From: Rhodococcus wratislaviensis
GTDB taxonomy: Bacteria; Actinomycetota; Actinomycetes; Mycobacteriales; Mycobacteriaceae
Reading direction: 5' to 3'
DNA length: 64,000 nucleotides
NCBI RefSeq assembly: GCF_900455735.1
Contig: NZ_UAUI01000027.1
Coordinates: 1 to 64,000, forward strand
The notes under the pieces were generated by a model that was not told the origin of the DNA, did not search any database, and was given only the letters and a program-made list of their open reading frames with translations. Below are positions 20,659 to 28,902 of the stretch, in pieces. Made by a program: the position numbers and the translations under genes. Each line of letters opens with the position of its first letter. Within the stretch, counting starts at the first letter, position 1.

Positions 20659-21546
20659 ATGAGGTTTTCCCGTAAGGCGATCGTGCCGCTGGTGGCCGTG
20701 GTCGCCATCGCCGGCATCGCCCTGTTCGGTACCCGCTCGACCGTGACCACGGGCATCACCCCGGCGGTTGCTCAGTCCCCGCAGTTCGCACCCGGCACGA
20801 CGATGGACAAGATCGCTCGTGAGGGGGTGTTGCGGGTGGGAACCCGGTTCGATCATCCCGGGCTGTCGGCGCGCAACCTGCGCGGCGAGCAGGAGGGATA
20901 CGAGATCGATCTGGTCCGGTACATCGCCGGCAAACTCGGTGTCCCCGCCGACCGGATCGAGTGGACCGAGGCAAACTCCGCCAGCCGCGAGCAACTACTG
21001 CAGCAGGACAAGGTCGACGTCGTCGTCGCGACGCTGTCGATCAACGACAAGCGACGTCAGGTGATCAGCTTCGGCGGCCCCTACCTCGACATCAACAACG
21101 ACCTGGTGACGGTGAAGGGCAATCCGAAGAACATCACCGATCCCCAGACCCCGAACGGGGTGACGGTGTGCTCGACCCTCGGTGGGGCGGTGTCGGCGTC
21201 GCTGCGCAAGAACTTCCCACAGACGAACCTGATCGAGTTCGACGTCTCCTCCAAGTGCATCGATGCCCTCAAGAACGGGTCGGTCGACGCGCTCGCCACA
21301 CAGGGGCCCATCGGCGCCGGGTACGTCAGTAAGGATCAGAAGGACATCGAGCTGATCAACAAGCCCTTCGCGGTCGAGTCGTGGGGGGTGGGCATTGCCA
21401 AGGGCGATGTCGCGTTCTGCGAGTTCCTCAACAGCGCGATCACCGATTACTACAGCGACGGCTCCGCTGAGGAAGCCTGGGCCGACAGTCTCGGCCGTTA
21501 CACCAAGCAGCAACCGGTCATGCCGGAACTGCAGCCCTGCACCTAG
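20659..21546 (+). CDS. Extracellular solute-binding protein of the amino-acid ABC importer
   Basis: Periplasmic-binding-protein-like type 3 family, 295 residues, resembling GluB-type glutamate/polar amino acid receptors (LRVGTRFDHPG, the EGYEIDLVRYIAGKLG region, IEWTEANSASREQLL). The N-terminus has a charged start and a hydrophobic segment (about residues 5-25). There is no Cys lipobox near it; a signal-peptidase-I-like AVAQS follows. That is odd, because binding proteins of Gram-positive bacteria are usually lipoproteins; it may be held by an uncleaved signal anchor. It is 35 bases after the ATPase gene. An acidic or polar ligand is a family-based guess. Confidence 0.9.
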   Translation: MRFSRKAIVPLVAVVAIAGIALFGTRSTVTTGITPAVAQSPQFAPGTTMDKIAREGVLRVGTRFDHPGLSARNLRGEQEGYEIDLVRYIAGKLGVPADRIEWTEANSASREQLLQQDKVDVVVATLSINDKRRQVISFGGPYLDINNDLVTVKGNPKNITDPQTPNGVTVCSTLGGAVSASLRKNFPQTNLIEFDVSSKCIDALKNGSVDALATQGPIGAGYVSKDQKDIELINKPFAVESWGVGIAKGDVAFCEFLNSAITDYYSDGSAEEAWADSLGRYTKQQPVMPELQPCT

Positions 21547-21575
21547 ATCTCTCGTCTCACTTCCGAGGACATCCC

Positions 21576-22223
21576 ATGCACACCGTAGTCGACCATTTCG
21601 GCGCCCTGATGGAGGGTTTCGCGGTCACGCTCGCGCTGATCGGCGTCTCCACCGTCCTGGCGCTGATCGGCGGAACGATCCTCGCGTCGTTCCGTGTCTC
21701 CCCGATTCCACTCCTGAAATCGATCGGGTCCGGATACGTCGAGACGTTCCGTAACGTCCCCACCGCCGTCATCTACTTCATGACCCTGTTCGCGTTCCCC
21801 CAACTCGGCATCAAGATCCCGTTCTTCTGGGCGGCCGTCGCCGCCCTGGCGATCTACTACTCCGCATTCTTCTGCGAGGCCGTCCGCTCGGGCATCAACG
21901 CGATCCCGGTCGGGCAGTTCGAAGCAGGACGCTCCATCGGACTCACCTTCGGCGGCTCCTTGCGCTACATCGTGCTCCCGCAGGCGTTCCGCAGTGTCGT
22001 GCCCCCGCTGATCAACGTCTTCATCGCACTGACCAAGAGTTCGGCGATCGCCAGCGCGTTCGGTGTCGCGGAACTGCTCACCCGCGCCGAAGGCGTGATC
22101 GCCGAGGAGAGCCAGGCGGTGCTGTGGATCCTCGCGGCCACCAGCCTCCTGTACCTGGTGATCACCATCCCCGCCGGGACCATCGCCAACATCGTCGAGA
22201 AGAAAGTTGCGGTGGCGCGATGA
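21576..22223 (+). CDS. Amino-acid ABC importer permease 1
   Basis: Membrane permease of the HisMQ/GluC type, 215 residues, with about five hydrophobic segments. The EAA loop region reads EAGRSIGLTFGGSLRYIVLPQAFR, close to the family pattern that contacts the ATPase. It belongs to the importer operon and overlaps the next permease gene by four bases (ATGA), implying coupled translation. Confidence 0.92.
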   Translation: MHTVVDHFGALMEGFAVTLALIGVSTVLALIGGTILASFRVSPIPLLKSIGSGYVETFRNVPTAVIYFMTLFAFPQLGIKIPFFWAAVAALAIYYSAFFCEAVRSGINAIPVGQFEAGRSIGLTFGGSLRYIVLPQAFRSVVPPLINVFIALTKSSAIASAFGVAELLTRAEGVIAEESQAVLWILAATSLLYLVITIPAGTIANIVEKKVAVAR

Positions 22224-23047
22224 CAACGACAGCAACCAAACCGGCAGCTACCAAACCCATGATCGCCATGTACGACGTACTCGGACCGCAAGGTCAACGG
22301 AAAGTCCGCAACGCCACCTGGGTCGGTGCCGCCGTGGTCGCGATCATCGTGGCCCTGGGGCTCTACCAGCTCGGCTCCCACGGTCAGCTCAGTCCCGATC
22401 TGTGGTCGGTGCTGCTCGACCGGGACCTGATGCGCAGCGTCCTGAAGGGTCTGCTCGCCACGATTCAGTGCGCGATCGTCTCCATCGTGCTCTCGGTGGT
22501 GTTCGGCATGATCCTCGCGGCAATGCGGATGTCCGACAGCAGACTCCTGCGGGGCGTTGTGCGGGTATGGGTGGAGATCTTCCGCGGTCTGCCGCTGCTG
22601 GTGCTGATCTTCTTCATCTTCCTCGGCGCACCCCAATTCGGGGTCATCGTCCCGACGTTCTGGGCATTGGCCCTCGGCATCTCGCTCTACAACAGCGCCG
22701 TGATGAGCGAGATCTTCCGCGCCGGCATCGCGTCGTTGCCCCGCGGGCAGGCCGAAGCGGCGGCCGCGATCGGCATGCGCAAGACCCAGATCTTCCGCAT
22801 CATCCTGCTGCCGCAGGGCATCCGGATCATGCTGCCCGCCCTGATCAGCCAGGTCGTGACGATCGTGAAGGAAACCTCCCTCGGCTTCGTCATCGGCTAC
22901 ACCGAACTGCTGCGCAGCGGCCGGGTCGCAGTGGAATACCTCGGCGGACAGTATGCCATCCCGGTCTATGTCTTGATCGCGATCATCTACCTGCTGATGA
23001 ACGTCGGGCTGTCGAAGCTGGCGCGCCGAATCGACGCCCGCTCGTGA
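22220..23047 (+). CDS. Amino-acid ABC importer permease 2
   Basis: Second HisMQ/GluD-type permease, 275 residues, with an N-terminal cytoplasmic extension of about 35 residues before the first hydrophobic segment. The EAA loop reads AEAAAAIGMRKTQIFRIILLPQ. The chosen ATG at 22220 overlaps the stop of permease 1. A strong hairpin follows at 23102, so this is probably the last gene of the importer operon. Confidence 0.92.
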   Translation: MTTTATKPAATKPMIAMYDVLGPQGQRKVRNATWVGAAVVAIIVALGLYQLGSHGQLSPDLWSVLLDRDLMRSVLKGLLATIQCAIVSIVLSVVFGMILAAMRMSDSRLLRGVVRVWVEIFRGLPLLVLIFFIFLGAPQFGVIVPTFWALALGISLYNSAVMSEIFRAGIASLPRGQAEAAAAIGMRKTQIFRIILLPQGIRIMLPALISQVVTIVKETSLGFVIGYTELLRSGRVAVEYLGGQYAIPVYVLIAIIYLLMNVGLSKLARRIDARS

Positions 23048-23101
23048 GGTAGGAGCAGCCCTTTCCCTCGGCCGATATTTCCGGGTGGAGAGCGCGATCA
23101 G

Positions 23102-23150
23102 TGCCGGTATCTCGACCGCCCGTACCCCGGTCGAGATACCGGCATTTGTT
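23102..23150. terminator. Strong hairpin terminator between the importer operon and the IclR gene
   Basis: A perfect 17-bp stem (23102-23118 pairing with 23128-23144) with a 9-base loop is followed by TTTGTT. It lies between two convergent units and may serve both. No gene is seen in 23048-23283. Confidence 0.85.
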
Positions 23151-23283
23151 CTATGCGGAGCCGACGGGGGATGAGCGCAGTACCGGCATCACCTGCCGTG
23201 ACGCGAATGCGCAGAAGCGACGCATCGAGGCTCGCGCTGGCCGTTGGCGACTCTCGGGGGCCGGGCGCCGTGCCCGGACGGGT

Positions 23284-24066
23284 TCAGTCCAAACCGGGCA
23301 GGCCGATGGCCGAAATCTCCTCTGCCGCGGCCCGGGTGCATTCGATGTAGTGGGGTGTCCGGTCCTCGGTGAACCGGCCGGTGGGACCGCCCAGCGTCAA
23401 CGCGGCCACGACCGTGCCGTGGAAGTCGATGAGCGGGAAGGACAGCCCCGACGAGCCGAGCTCGCGCTCACCGTGGACGAGCTGATATCCGCGTTCGCGC
23501 CCGGCCTCGACCGTCTCACGCAACTGGTCGGCGAAGTCGGGGCCGTGCGGGGAGTCCGCGGCCACCTCGTCGATCAGTTCGGGGGCGGCCAGCAGCAAAA
23601 TCTTGCCGGCGGCGCCGGCCCACAGCGGGTACGGCACTCCGAGCGGGATGACGCTTCGCACGGTCGCGGTGCTCTCGCACTGGGCGACCACCACCCGGGA
23701 CAGGCCCTGCCGGATGTACAGGTTCACCGTCTCGCCGGTGTCCGCGCTGAGCTGACGCATGATGTCGACGACCTCTTCCGGCGGCGCCCAGGTCTTGCCC
23801 GCCAGACGCACCCAGCGCAGCATCTCCGGGCCGAGGCTGTAGGACCCGTCCGTGCGGCTGGTCAGGACGCTGCGCGCACACATCGTCGCCACCAGGCGGA
23901 CGACGGTCGTTTTCGGCAGTTTCGTCCCCTCGACGAGTTCCTTGAGGCTGCGGGAGGGGTGCGCTGCGTCGAACAGTTCGAGCAGGTCGATCACCCGGGT
24001 GACGCTGCGGACACCCGCGTCGGCGACGGCCGGCTTCTCTGCTGAATCCGTAGGTACTGCAGTCAC
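23284..24066 (-). CDS. IclR-family transcriptional regulator
   Basis: 260 residues. An N-terminal winged helix-turn-helix (about 20-85: RVIDLLELFDAAHPSRSLKE, then LPKTTVVRLVATM) is followed by the IclR effector-binding domain (about 95-255, with YPLWAGAAGKILL, QLRETVEAGRERGYQ and ELGSSGLSFPLID). The GTG start at 24066 has GGAGGA upstream. The gene is divergent from the CoA-transferase operon and shares with it a 208-base intergenic region carrying a large palindrome. It most likely controls that operon, the importer and perhaps itself. Whether it represses or activates cannot be told from sequence; the effector is probably a substrate or CoA-pathway intermediate. Confidence 0.9.
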   Translation of the reverse strand: MTAVPTDSAEKPAVADAGVRSVTRVIDLLELFDAAHPSRSLKELVEGTKLPKTTVVRLVATMCARSVLTSRTDGSYSLGPEMLRWVRLAGKTWAPPEEVVDIMRQLSADTGETVNLYIRQGLSRVVVAQCESTATVRSVIPLGVPYPLWAGAAGKILLLAAPELIDEVAADSPHGPDFADQLRETVEAGRERGYQLVHGERELGSSGLSFPLIDFHGTVVAALTLGGPTGRFTEDRTPHYIECTRAAAEEISAIGLPGLD

Positions 24067-24162
24067 CCTCTGGTCCTCCCTGCTCAGCGACTCTTCCGAT
24101 GCACCACTCTACGGTTCGGAGAAACCGATCACCACGGATACGGGCGAATCAACGACCGGGCT

Positions 24163-24212
24163 AAACCATCAGGCGGTGTACGTAGACCGCTAGATGGTTT
24201 GAGTGGTAGGGT
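24163..24212 (+). promoter_or_regulatory. IclR operator palindrome and -10 box before the CoA-transferase operon
   Basis: A long palindrome occupies 24163-24200. Its outer arms are AAACCATC and GATGGTTT, its inner arms GCGGT and ACCGC, and its centre TACGTA. A likely -10 box TAGGGT follows at 24207-24212 after 6 bases, so the operator covers about -57 to -20 of the promoter. Half of the pattern recurs at 19704-19732. Confidence 0.75.
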
Positions 24213-24274
24213 TAGGCACGTCACATAACGACACCTTTTGTTTGGTGGGATTCGCCCACGGAAAGGATCTTCCG

Positions 24275-25465
24275 ATGAAGCTGCTCGACGGAATCCGAGT
24301 CTTGGATCTCACCAACGTCCTTGCCGGCCCTTACGCGAGCTACCAGCTCTCACTGATGGGTGCCGACGTCATCAAGGTCGAAGTACCCGGCAGCGGCGAC
24401 CTGGCTCGACAGCTCGGTGCCGACACCGCGCTGTCGAGCCAGATGCTCGGCGCCTCGTTCGTGGCCCAGAACGCCGGTAAGCGCTCGATCACGGTCAACC
24501 TCAAGAGTGCGGCCGGCCGGAACGTGTTCGACCGGTTGATCGCCGGCGCCGACGTCCTCGTCGAGAACTTCCGCCCGGGCGTGCTCGCCCGGCTCGGCTA
24601 CTCCTGGGACGAACTGCACGCGATGAACCCGCGGCTGGTGTACTGCGCGATCTCCGGTTTCGGGCAGACCGGGCCGATGCGCGAACGCCCCGCCTACGAC
24701 CAGATCATCCAGGGCCTGTCCGGGATGAGCGCGGTCACCGGCACACCCGACACCGCACCGTTGCGCGTCGGTTTCCCCGTGTGCGACACCCTCGGCGGGA
24801 TGACCGCCGCCATGGCCATCAACGGCGCTCTCGCGTCCCGCGCCCGGACCGGCGAGGGCGTCTACCTCGACGTGTCGATGCTCGAAAGCTCACTGACCGC
24901 ACTGGGCTGGGTGGTCTCGGACTACCTCATCGCCGGCCGGCAACCCAGCGCGAACGGCAACGAAAACCCCACCGGCGCACCGTCGGCGACGTTCCAGACC
25001 GGATCCGGCGCCCTCAACATCGCGGCCAACAAACAGGAACAGTTCGAGATCCTGTGCAAGCTGATCGGCCGCGAAAACCTCATCGACGACCCCCGGTTCG
25101 CCCTGCGCGACGACCGCAAGAACCGTCGCCCGGAACTGCGCGTCGAGATCGAGTCCGCCCTCGCCGCCAAGTCCGCCCGCGAGTGGGAGCCCCTTCTCAA
25201 CGAGGCAGGGGTGCCTGCGGGACTGGTCCTCGACGTCACCGCTTCCCTCGACCTCGACCAGATCACCGAGCGTGAACTGGTCCACCAGGTCGACCTGCCC
25301 GACCGCACGGTCAGCGTCCTCGGCACCGGCTTCCACGTCAACGGCCGCCCCCTCGCCCCGGCGTCGGCGCCCCCGACGCTGAGCGAACACACCGACGAAC
25401 TGCTCACCGATCTCGGCTTCACCGCCGACGAGATCACCGACCTGCACACGGAAGGCGCGGTATGA
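24275..25465 (+). CDS. CaiB/BaiF-family (class III) CoA-transferase
   Basis: 396 residues, normal length for class III CoA-transferases, which move CoA between carboxylic acids in the cytoplasm. Family features include the N-terminus LLDGIRVLDLTNVLAGPYAS, LVENFRPGVLARLGYSWDEL (the region after the catalytic Asp) and YCAISGFGQTGP. The catalytic Asp is probably in the RPAYDQIIQGLSGMS segment. ATG 24275 is chosen because GAAAGGA lies 7 bases before it. It is the first gene of a tightly packed five-gene operon and overlaps the next by four bases. It probably activates the operon's substrate as a CoA thioester; the acid is unknown. Confidence 0.92.
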   Translation: MKLLDGIRVLDLTNVLAGPYASYQLSLMGADVIKVEVPGSGDLARQLGADTALSSQMLGASFVAQNAGKRSITVNLKSAAGRNVFDRLIAGADVLVENFRPGVLARLGYSWDELHAMNPRLVYCAISGFGQTGPMRERPAYDQIIQGLSGMSAVTGTPDTAPLRVGFPVCDTLGGMTAAMAINGALASRARTGEGVYLDVSMLESSLTALGWVVSDYLIAGRQPSANGNENPTGAPSATFQTGSGALNIAANKQEQFEILCKLIGRENLIDDPRFALRDDRKNRRPELRVEIESALAAKSAREWEPLLNEAGVPAGLVLDVTASLDLDQITERELVHQVDLPDRTVSVLGTGFHVNGRPLAPASAPPTLSEHTDELLTDLGFTADEITDLHTEGAV

Positions 25466-26331
25466 CCACCACCGAACGCCGCCCGGTCCCCGGCGCGGAT
25501 CAGACCACCATCGACGACGTCACCGGCTGGTGGCGCACCGATATCAGCGACATCTCACCCGGCGTCATCCGCTACCGCGGCTACGCCATCGAGGACCTGA
25601 TCCCGACCACCTCCTACGCCGGCATGGTCTGGCTGATGATCCGCGGGCAGCGCCCCACCCCCTGGCAGGAACGACTCCTCGACGCCGCCCTGGTCGCTGC
25701 CGTCGACCACGGCCCGCAGGCACCCTCGATCGCGGCCTCCCGCATGGCCGCCACCTGCGGGGTCGGCCTCAACAACGTGATGGCCACCGGCGTCGGAATG
25801 CTCGGCGACGTCCACGGCGGCGCAGGGGAGCAATGCATGAGTGTGCTCGCCGACATCGTCGAGCAGGCCACCGACCCCACCGATCTGCGCCCCGTCGCCG
25901 ACCGCATCGTGGCCGACTACCGTTCCGCCAAAAGGTACGTGCCCGGGTTCGGGCACCGATTCCACCCCCGCGATCCGCGCCGCGACCCGCTGCTCTCGCT
26001 GGTCGCCGCGGCCCGCGACGAAAGCGCGGTGTCCGGCCAGTACCTGCACGCCGCCCTCGCCCTCGAGCAGTCCCTCGCCGCGGGACGGACCCGACCGGTC
26101 CCGATGAACATCGACGGCGCCACCGCCGTGGTGTACGCCGAACTCGGCTTCCCGCCGCCCCTCGGCCGCGGACTGTTCGTCCTGTCCCGCTCGGTCGGCA
26201 TCCTCGCCCACGGCTGGGAACAGACCCAGCAGGGCGGCCGCAACAAGGGACCGATTCCCCGCACATTACTGCCCACCTACACCGGCCACCCCGCCCGCGC
26301 CGTCGATGACACCACCCATGCCGATCGATAA
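25462..26331 (+). CDS. Short citrate-synthase-family protein, probable citryl-CoA/citramalyl-CoA-type lyase
   Basis: 289 residues of citrate synthase fold, much shorter than true citrate synthase (about 370-430). It keeps IRYRGYAIEDLI near the N-terminus, GDVHGGAGEQ (His of the first active-site segment) and PGFGHRFHPRDPRRDP. Such short forms act as lyases on citryl-CoA-like thioesters, giving acetyl-CoA and an oxo acid. Coupling to a CoA-transferase (ATGA overlap) fits a two-step activation and cleavage. The exact substrate is inference. It overlaps the next gene by 14-26 bases, depending on that gene's start. Confidence 0.8.
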   Translation: MTTTERRPVPGADQTTIDDVTGWWRTDISDISPGVIRYRGYAIEDLIPTTSYAGMVWLMIRGQRPTPWQERLLDAALVAAVDHGPQAPSIAASRMAATCGVGLNNVMATGVGMLGDVHGGAGEQCMSVLADIVEQATDPTDLRPVADRIVADYRSAKRYVPGFGHRFHPRDPRRDPLLSLVAAARDESAVSGQYLHAALALEQSLAAGRTRPVPMNIDGATAVVYAELGFPPPLGRGLFVLSRSVGILAHGWEQTQQGGRNKGPIPRTLLPTYTGHPARAVDDTTHADR

Positions 26332-27280
26332 CCCCACCACCGGCATACCGGCCGCGCCGACGCGCTCGACCTGGGGACAGTTCCAGACCACGCCCGACCG
26401 GGGAATGGCCAACTACGCCGGCCCCGACCACGTTCGCGACGCCGCCACCCTGATCCAGCGGGGAACTGTCTTCGGCCTCGACTACCCCCTCGACGCGTTC
26501 GTGCCCTCGCTGGCGACGCTGCGCAGCGCCCCCGAACATCACGTGGTCTCCCGGCACCGCGACCACCGCGACGACTACCTGGACGGATTCTGGCCGCAGG
26601 CCGCCAGCCACCTCGACGGGTTGCGGCACCGCCGCCACGCCGAGCACGGCTTCTACAACGGCACCCCCGACGATGCGATCGTCGCCGGCAATCCGGCCCT
26701 CGGCATCAACCACTGGTCCCAGCACCCGATCGCCGGCCGAGGAGTCCTCATCGACATCGGCCGCCACCGCACCCACCTCGGAAAACCGATCGATCATGCC
26801 GGCGGCGAAGCCCTCGACATCTGCGAACTCGACGACACCTTGGCCGCCCAGGACGTGCAACTGCGCACCGGTGATCTGCTGCTGATCCGCACCGGCTGGG
26901 CACAGTGGTTCCTCGACGAGGCCACCGCCGACCAGCGCGCACGGATCCACACCAGCAAGACCTGCACCGGCCTCGCGCAGTCGCAGGCCGCGATCGACTG
27001 GTTCGCCGACCATCAGGTCGCCCTCGCCGCCTCGGACACCTTCGCGCTCGAACGCCTGCCCGCAGTAGCTGATTCACCGTTCGGCGGCGACACCGACCAC
27101 GGCATGATGCACCAGGAACTCATCGCCCTGCTCGGTCTGCCCATCGGCGAGCTGTGGAAACTCGACGAACTCGGCGAGGACTGCGCCCTCGACGGCCGTT
27201 ACGAATGCCTGCTGACCGTCAAACCCCTCAACCTCACCGGTGGCGTCGGCTCACCCGCCAACGCCACCGCCATCAAGTGA
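26306..27280 (+). CDS. Cyclase-family (kynurenine formamidase-like) metal-dependent hydrolase
   Basis: 324 residues, Pfam 'cyclase' type. The metal-binding segment reads SHLDGLRHRRH, a variant of the usual HxGTHxDxP pattern. Later GINHWSQHPIAGRGVLIDI, GDLLLIRTGWAQW and ALAASDTFALERLP follow the family layout. Members hydrolyse amides, lactones or cyclic acids. An alternative ATG at 26318 would shorten the overlap with the preceding gene. In this operon it could open a cyclic precursor of the acid that the CoA-transferase activates; this is inference. Confidence 0.8.
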   Translation: MTPPMPIDNPTTGIPAAPTRSTWGQFQTTPDRGMANYAGPDHVRDAATLIQRGTVFGLDYPLDAFVPSLATLRSAPEHHVVSRHRDHRDDYLDGFWPQAASHLDGLRHRRHAEHGFYNGTPDDAIVAGNPALGINHWSQHPIAGRGVLIDIGRHRTHLGKPIDHAGGEALDICELDDTLAAQDVQLRTGDLLLIRTGWAQWFLDEATADQRARIHTSKTCTGLAQSQAAIDWFADHQVALAASDTFALERLPAVADSPFGGDTDHGMMHQELIALLGLPIGELWKLDELGEDCALDGRYECLLTVKPLNLTGGVGSPANATAIK

Positions 27281-27639
27281 CCACCGGGTACCGTGCCGCG
27301 GCGCTGTCAACCGAGGACGGATGGACCGAGGTGATCGACGACGGGTTCATCGCGCTGGTCGGCCCCTTCGACACCCGCTCCGACCGCGGAGGCACCGAGG
27401 TGGCGGTCGTGTGCCCGGACAAGCACCGCAACCGGCGAGGGATCGTCCAGGGCGGGCTGGTGATGACGTACGCCGCTCCCATCCACGTCGGCGACGTCCT
27501 GCGCGCCCGCCCCCACACCGCACCCGGGACCCGGTCGCTGCTGTTCATGCGAACCGACCTCACCGTGGAGGACACCCTGGTCGCGACCGCCACCGGGGTA
27601 TTCAAACCCCTACGGACCGCACCCCTCGTCGAGGAGTGA
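27277..27639 (+). CDS. Hotdog-fold (PaaI-like) thioesterase relative with internal deletion
   Basis: 120 residues from GTG 27277, which overlaps the previous stop. It begins and ends like PaaI-type acyl-CoA thioesterases: CPDKHRNRRGIVQGGLVMTYA, then APIHVGDVLRARPH, RSLLFMRTDLTV and LVATATGVFKPL. Relatives have about 30-45 more residues between the GG turn with its helix and the strand before VGD. Here MTYA runs directly into APIHVGD. The lost segment normally carries the Asp/Glu active-site region, so activity is doubtful although the frame is open. Confidence 0.75.
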   Translation: MTTGYRAAALSTEDGWTEVIDDGFIALVGPFDTRSDRGGTEVAVVCPDKHRNRRGIVQGGLVMTYAAPIHVGDVLRARPHTAPGTRSLLFMRTDLTVEDTLVATATGVFKPLRTAPLVEE

Positions 27640-27686
27640 GATTCGGCACGACCCTGAGCCCGCAGAAACCATCCGAAGGAGGTGTC

Positions 27687-28298
27687 GTGGTGCAACCCGA
27701 CAAGCTCGTCGCAGCGTTCGCCCGTATCCCCACCGCCACCATTGGTGACGCCCAGGACCGCTTCGGCTGCCCGACCGGAATACGGCCCATGTGGCCGGGA
27801 GCGACCATCACCGGGCGAGCGTTCACCGTCTGCACCCGAGCCGGAGACAACCTCTACATCCACAAGGCGCTCGACCTCGCCGCCCCCGGCGACATCCTCG
27901 TCGTCAACGGCGGCGGCGACGAAACCCGCGCACTCATCGGCGATCTCATCGGAACCCGCGCACGAGCCATCGGGCTGGGCGGCTTCGTGATCGACGGCGC
28001 GGTCCGTGACGTCGCCGCCCTCGAGCAAATGGGCATGCCCGTCTTCGCCCGCAGCACCACCCCCGCCGGACCCTACAAACACGGACCAGGCCGACTCGGT
28101 GAACCCGTAGCCATCGGCGGAACCGTCGTCCAGGCATCCGACATCGTGATCGGCGACGCCGACGGGATCGCCGTCGTCGCAGCACGCGTCGCGGACGACG
28201 TGCTAAACAACGCCAGACAGATCGCCGACAACGAGATCGTCAAACGCACCCGGTACGCGATGTCAGGCGAGGATCGGCAGCGTCCGCCGAGTCCTTGA
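27687..28298 (+). CDS. RraA-family aldolase/decarboxylase (HMG/CHA aldolase-like)
   Basis: 203 residues. GAAGGAGG at 27675-27682 supports GTG 27687 or 27690. Family marks are ATIGDAQDRFG near the N-terminus, GDILVVNGGGDETRALIGDLI, and GGFVIDGAVRD with the Arg-Asp pair that binds substrate and metal. The group includes 4-hydroxy-4-methyl-2-oxoglutarate aldolases with oxaloacetate decarboxylase side activity, and the RNase E regulator RraA. The metabolic context favours an enzyme. It could process an oxo acid released by the lyase. It is last in the operon, 47 bases after the hotdog gene. Confidence 0.87.
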   Translation: MVQPDKLVAAFARIPTATIGDAQDRFGCPTGIRPMWPGATITGRAFTVCTRAGDNLYIHKALDLAAPGDILVVNGGGDETRALIGDLIGTRARAIGLGGFVIDGAVRDVAALEQMGMPVFARSTTPAGPYKHGPGRLGEPVAIGGTVVQASDIVIGDADGIAVVAARVADDVLNNARQIADNEIVKRTRYAMSGEDRQRPPSP

Positions 28299-28470
28299 AC
28301 GGTAAAGTCAAGGGCTTGCTAACCCAGCCATATTTGGTGGGTTGCGCACCGAATCCGTACGGGTTCATGGTGACGTACGACCGAGAATCCGGGAACTCGC
28401 GCGGGTTTCATTACTGGCGATCGCATGGGAATCCAGTGCGAACACCCTCCCGAACAGGAACACTCACACG

Positions 28471-28884
28471 ATGGACACTGTCAGGTTCTTCGAACTCGCA
28501 ACCGAAGTGTTCGAAGTCCTCGGCGTCCTCGCGATGGTTGTCGGGTTCGTCTTCGCCTTCTTCCTCGCGGTGCGCGCGTGGAGGAGGACCGGCGACGGTG
28601 CTCAGGCGTTCAAGACCCTGCGGGAATCGCTCGGGGGCGCGATCCTGCTCGGCCTGGAACTGCTCGTCGCGGCTGACATCGTCAAGACGGTCACCTCCAC
28701 GCCGTCGCTGACCGATGCCGCCGTCCTGGGAGTGATCGTGCTGATCCGTACCGTGCTGAGCCTGTCCATCGAGATCGAAATCGACGGTGTCGCACCGTGG
28801 CGGAAGGCGTTGGTGACCGGTCCGCAGGTGCTCGCCCGCGCGGCACGTTCGTCCGCTGGTCAGGAGCCGGCTTCGGACCGGTGA
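28471..28884 (+). CDS. DUF1622 membrane protein
   Basis: 137 residues with three hydrophobic stretches (about 14-36, 60-75, 82-98), resembling DUF1622: FFLAVRAWRRTGDG, then LRESLGGAILLGLELLVAAD and TVLSLSIEIEIDGVAPWR. Function is unknown. It appears to be a single-gene unit; the 172 bases before it show no convincing promoter. It is convergent with the amino acid permease. Confidence 0.8.
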   Translation: MDTVRFFELATEVFEVLGVLAMVVGFVFAFFLAVRAWRRTGDGAQAFKTLRESLGGAILLGLELLVAADIVKTVTSTPSLTDAAVLGVIVLIRTVLSLSIEIEIDGVAPWRKALVTGPQVLARAARSSAGQEPASDR

Positions 28885-28902
28885 GTTGCCGGCCCGAACC
28901 GG

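Noticed and set aside
28310..28350. Short inverted repeat AACCCA/TGGGTT after the RraA gene as terminator
   Set aside because: Only six pairs with a long loop and no T-run; too weak.
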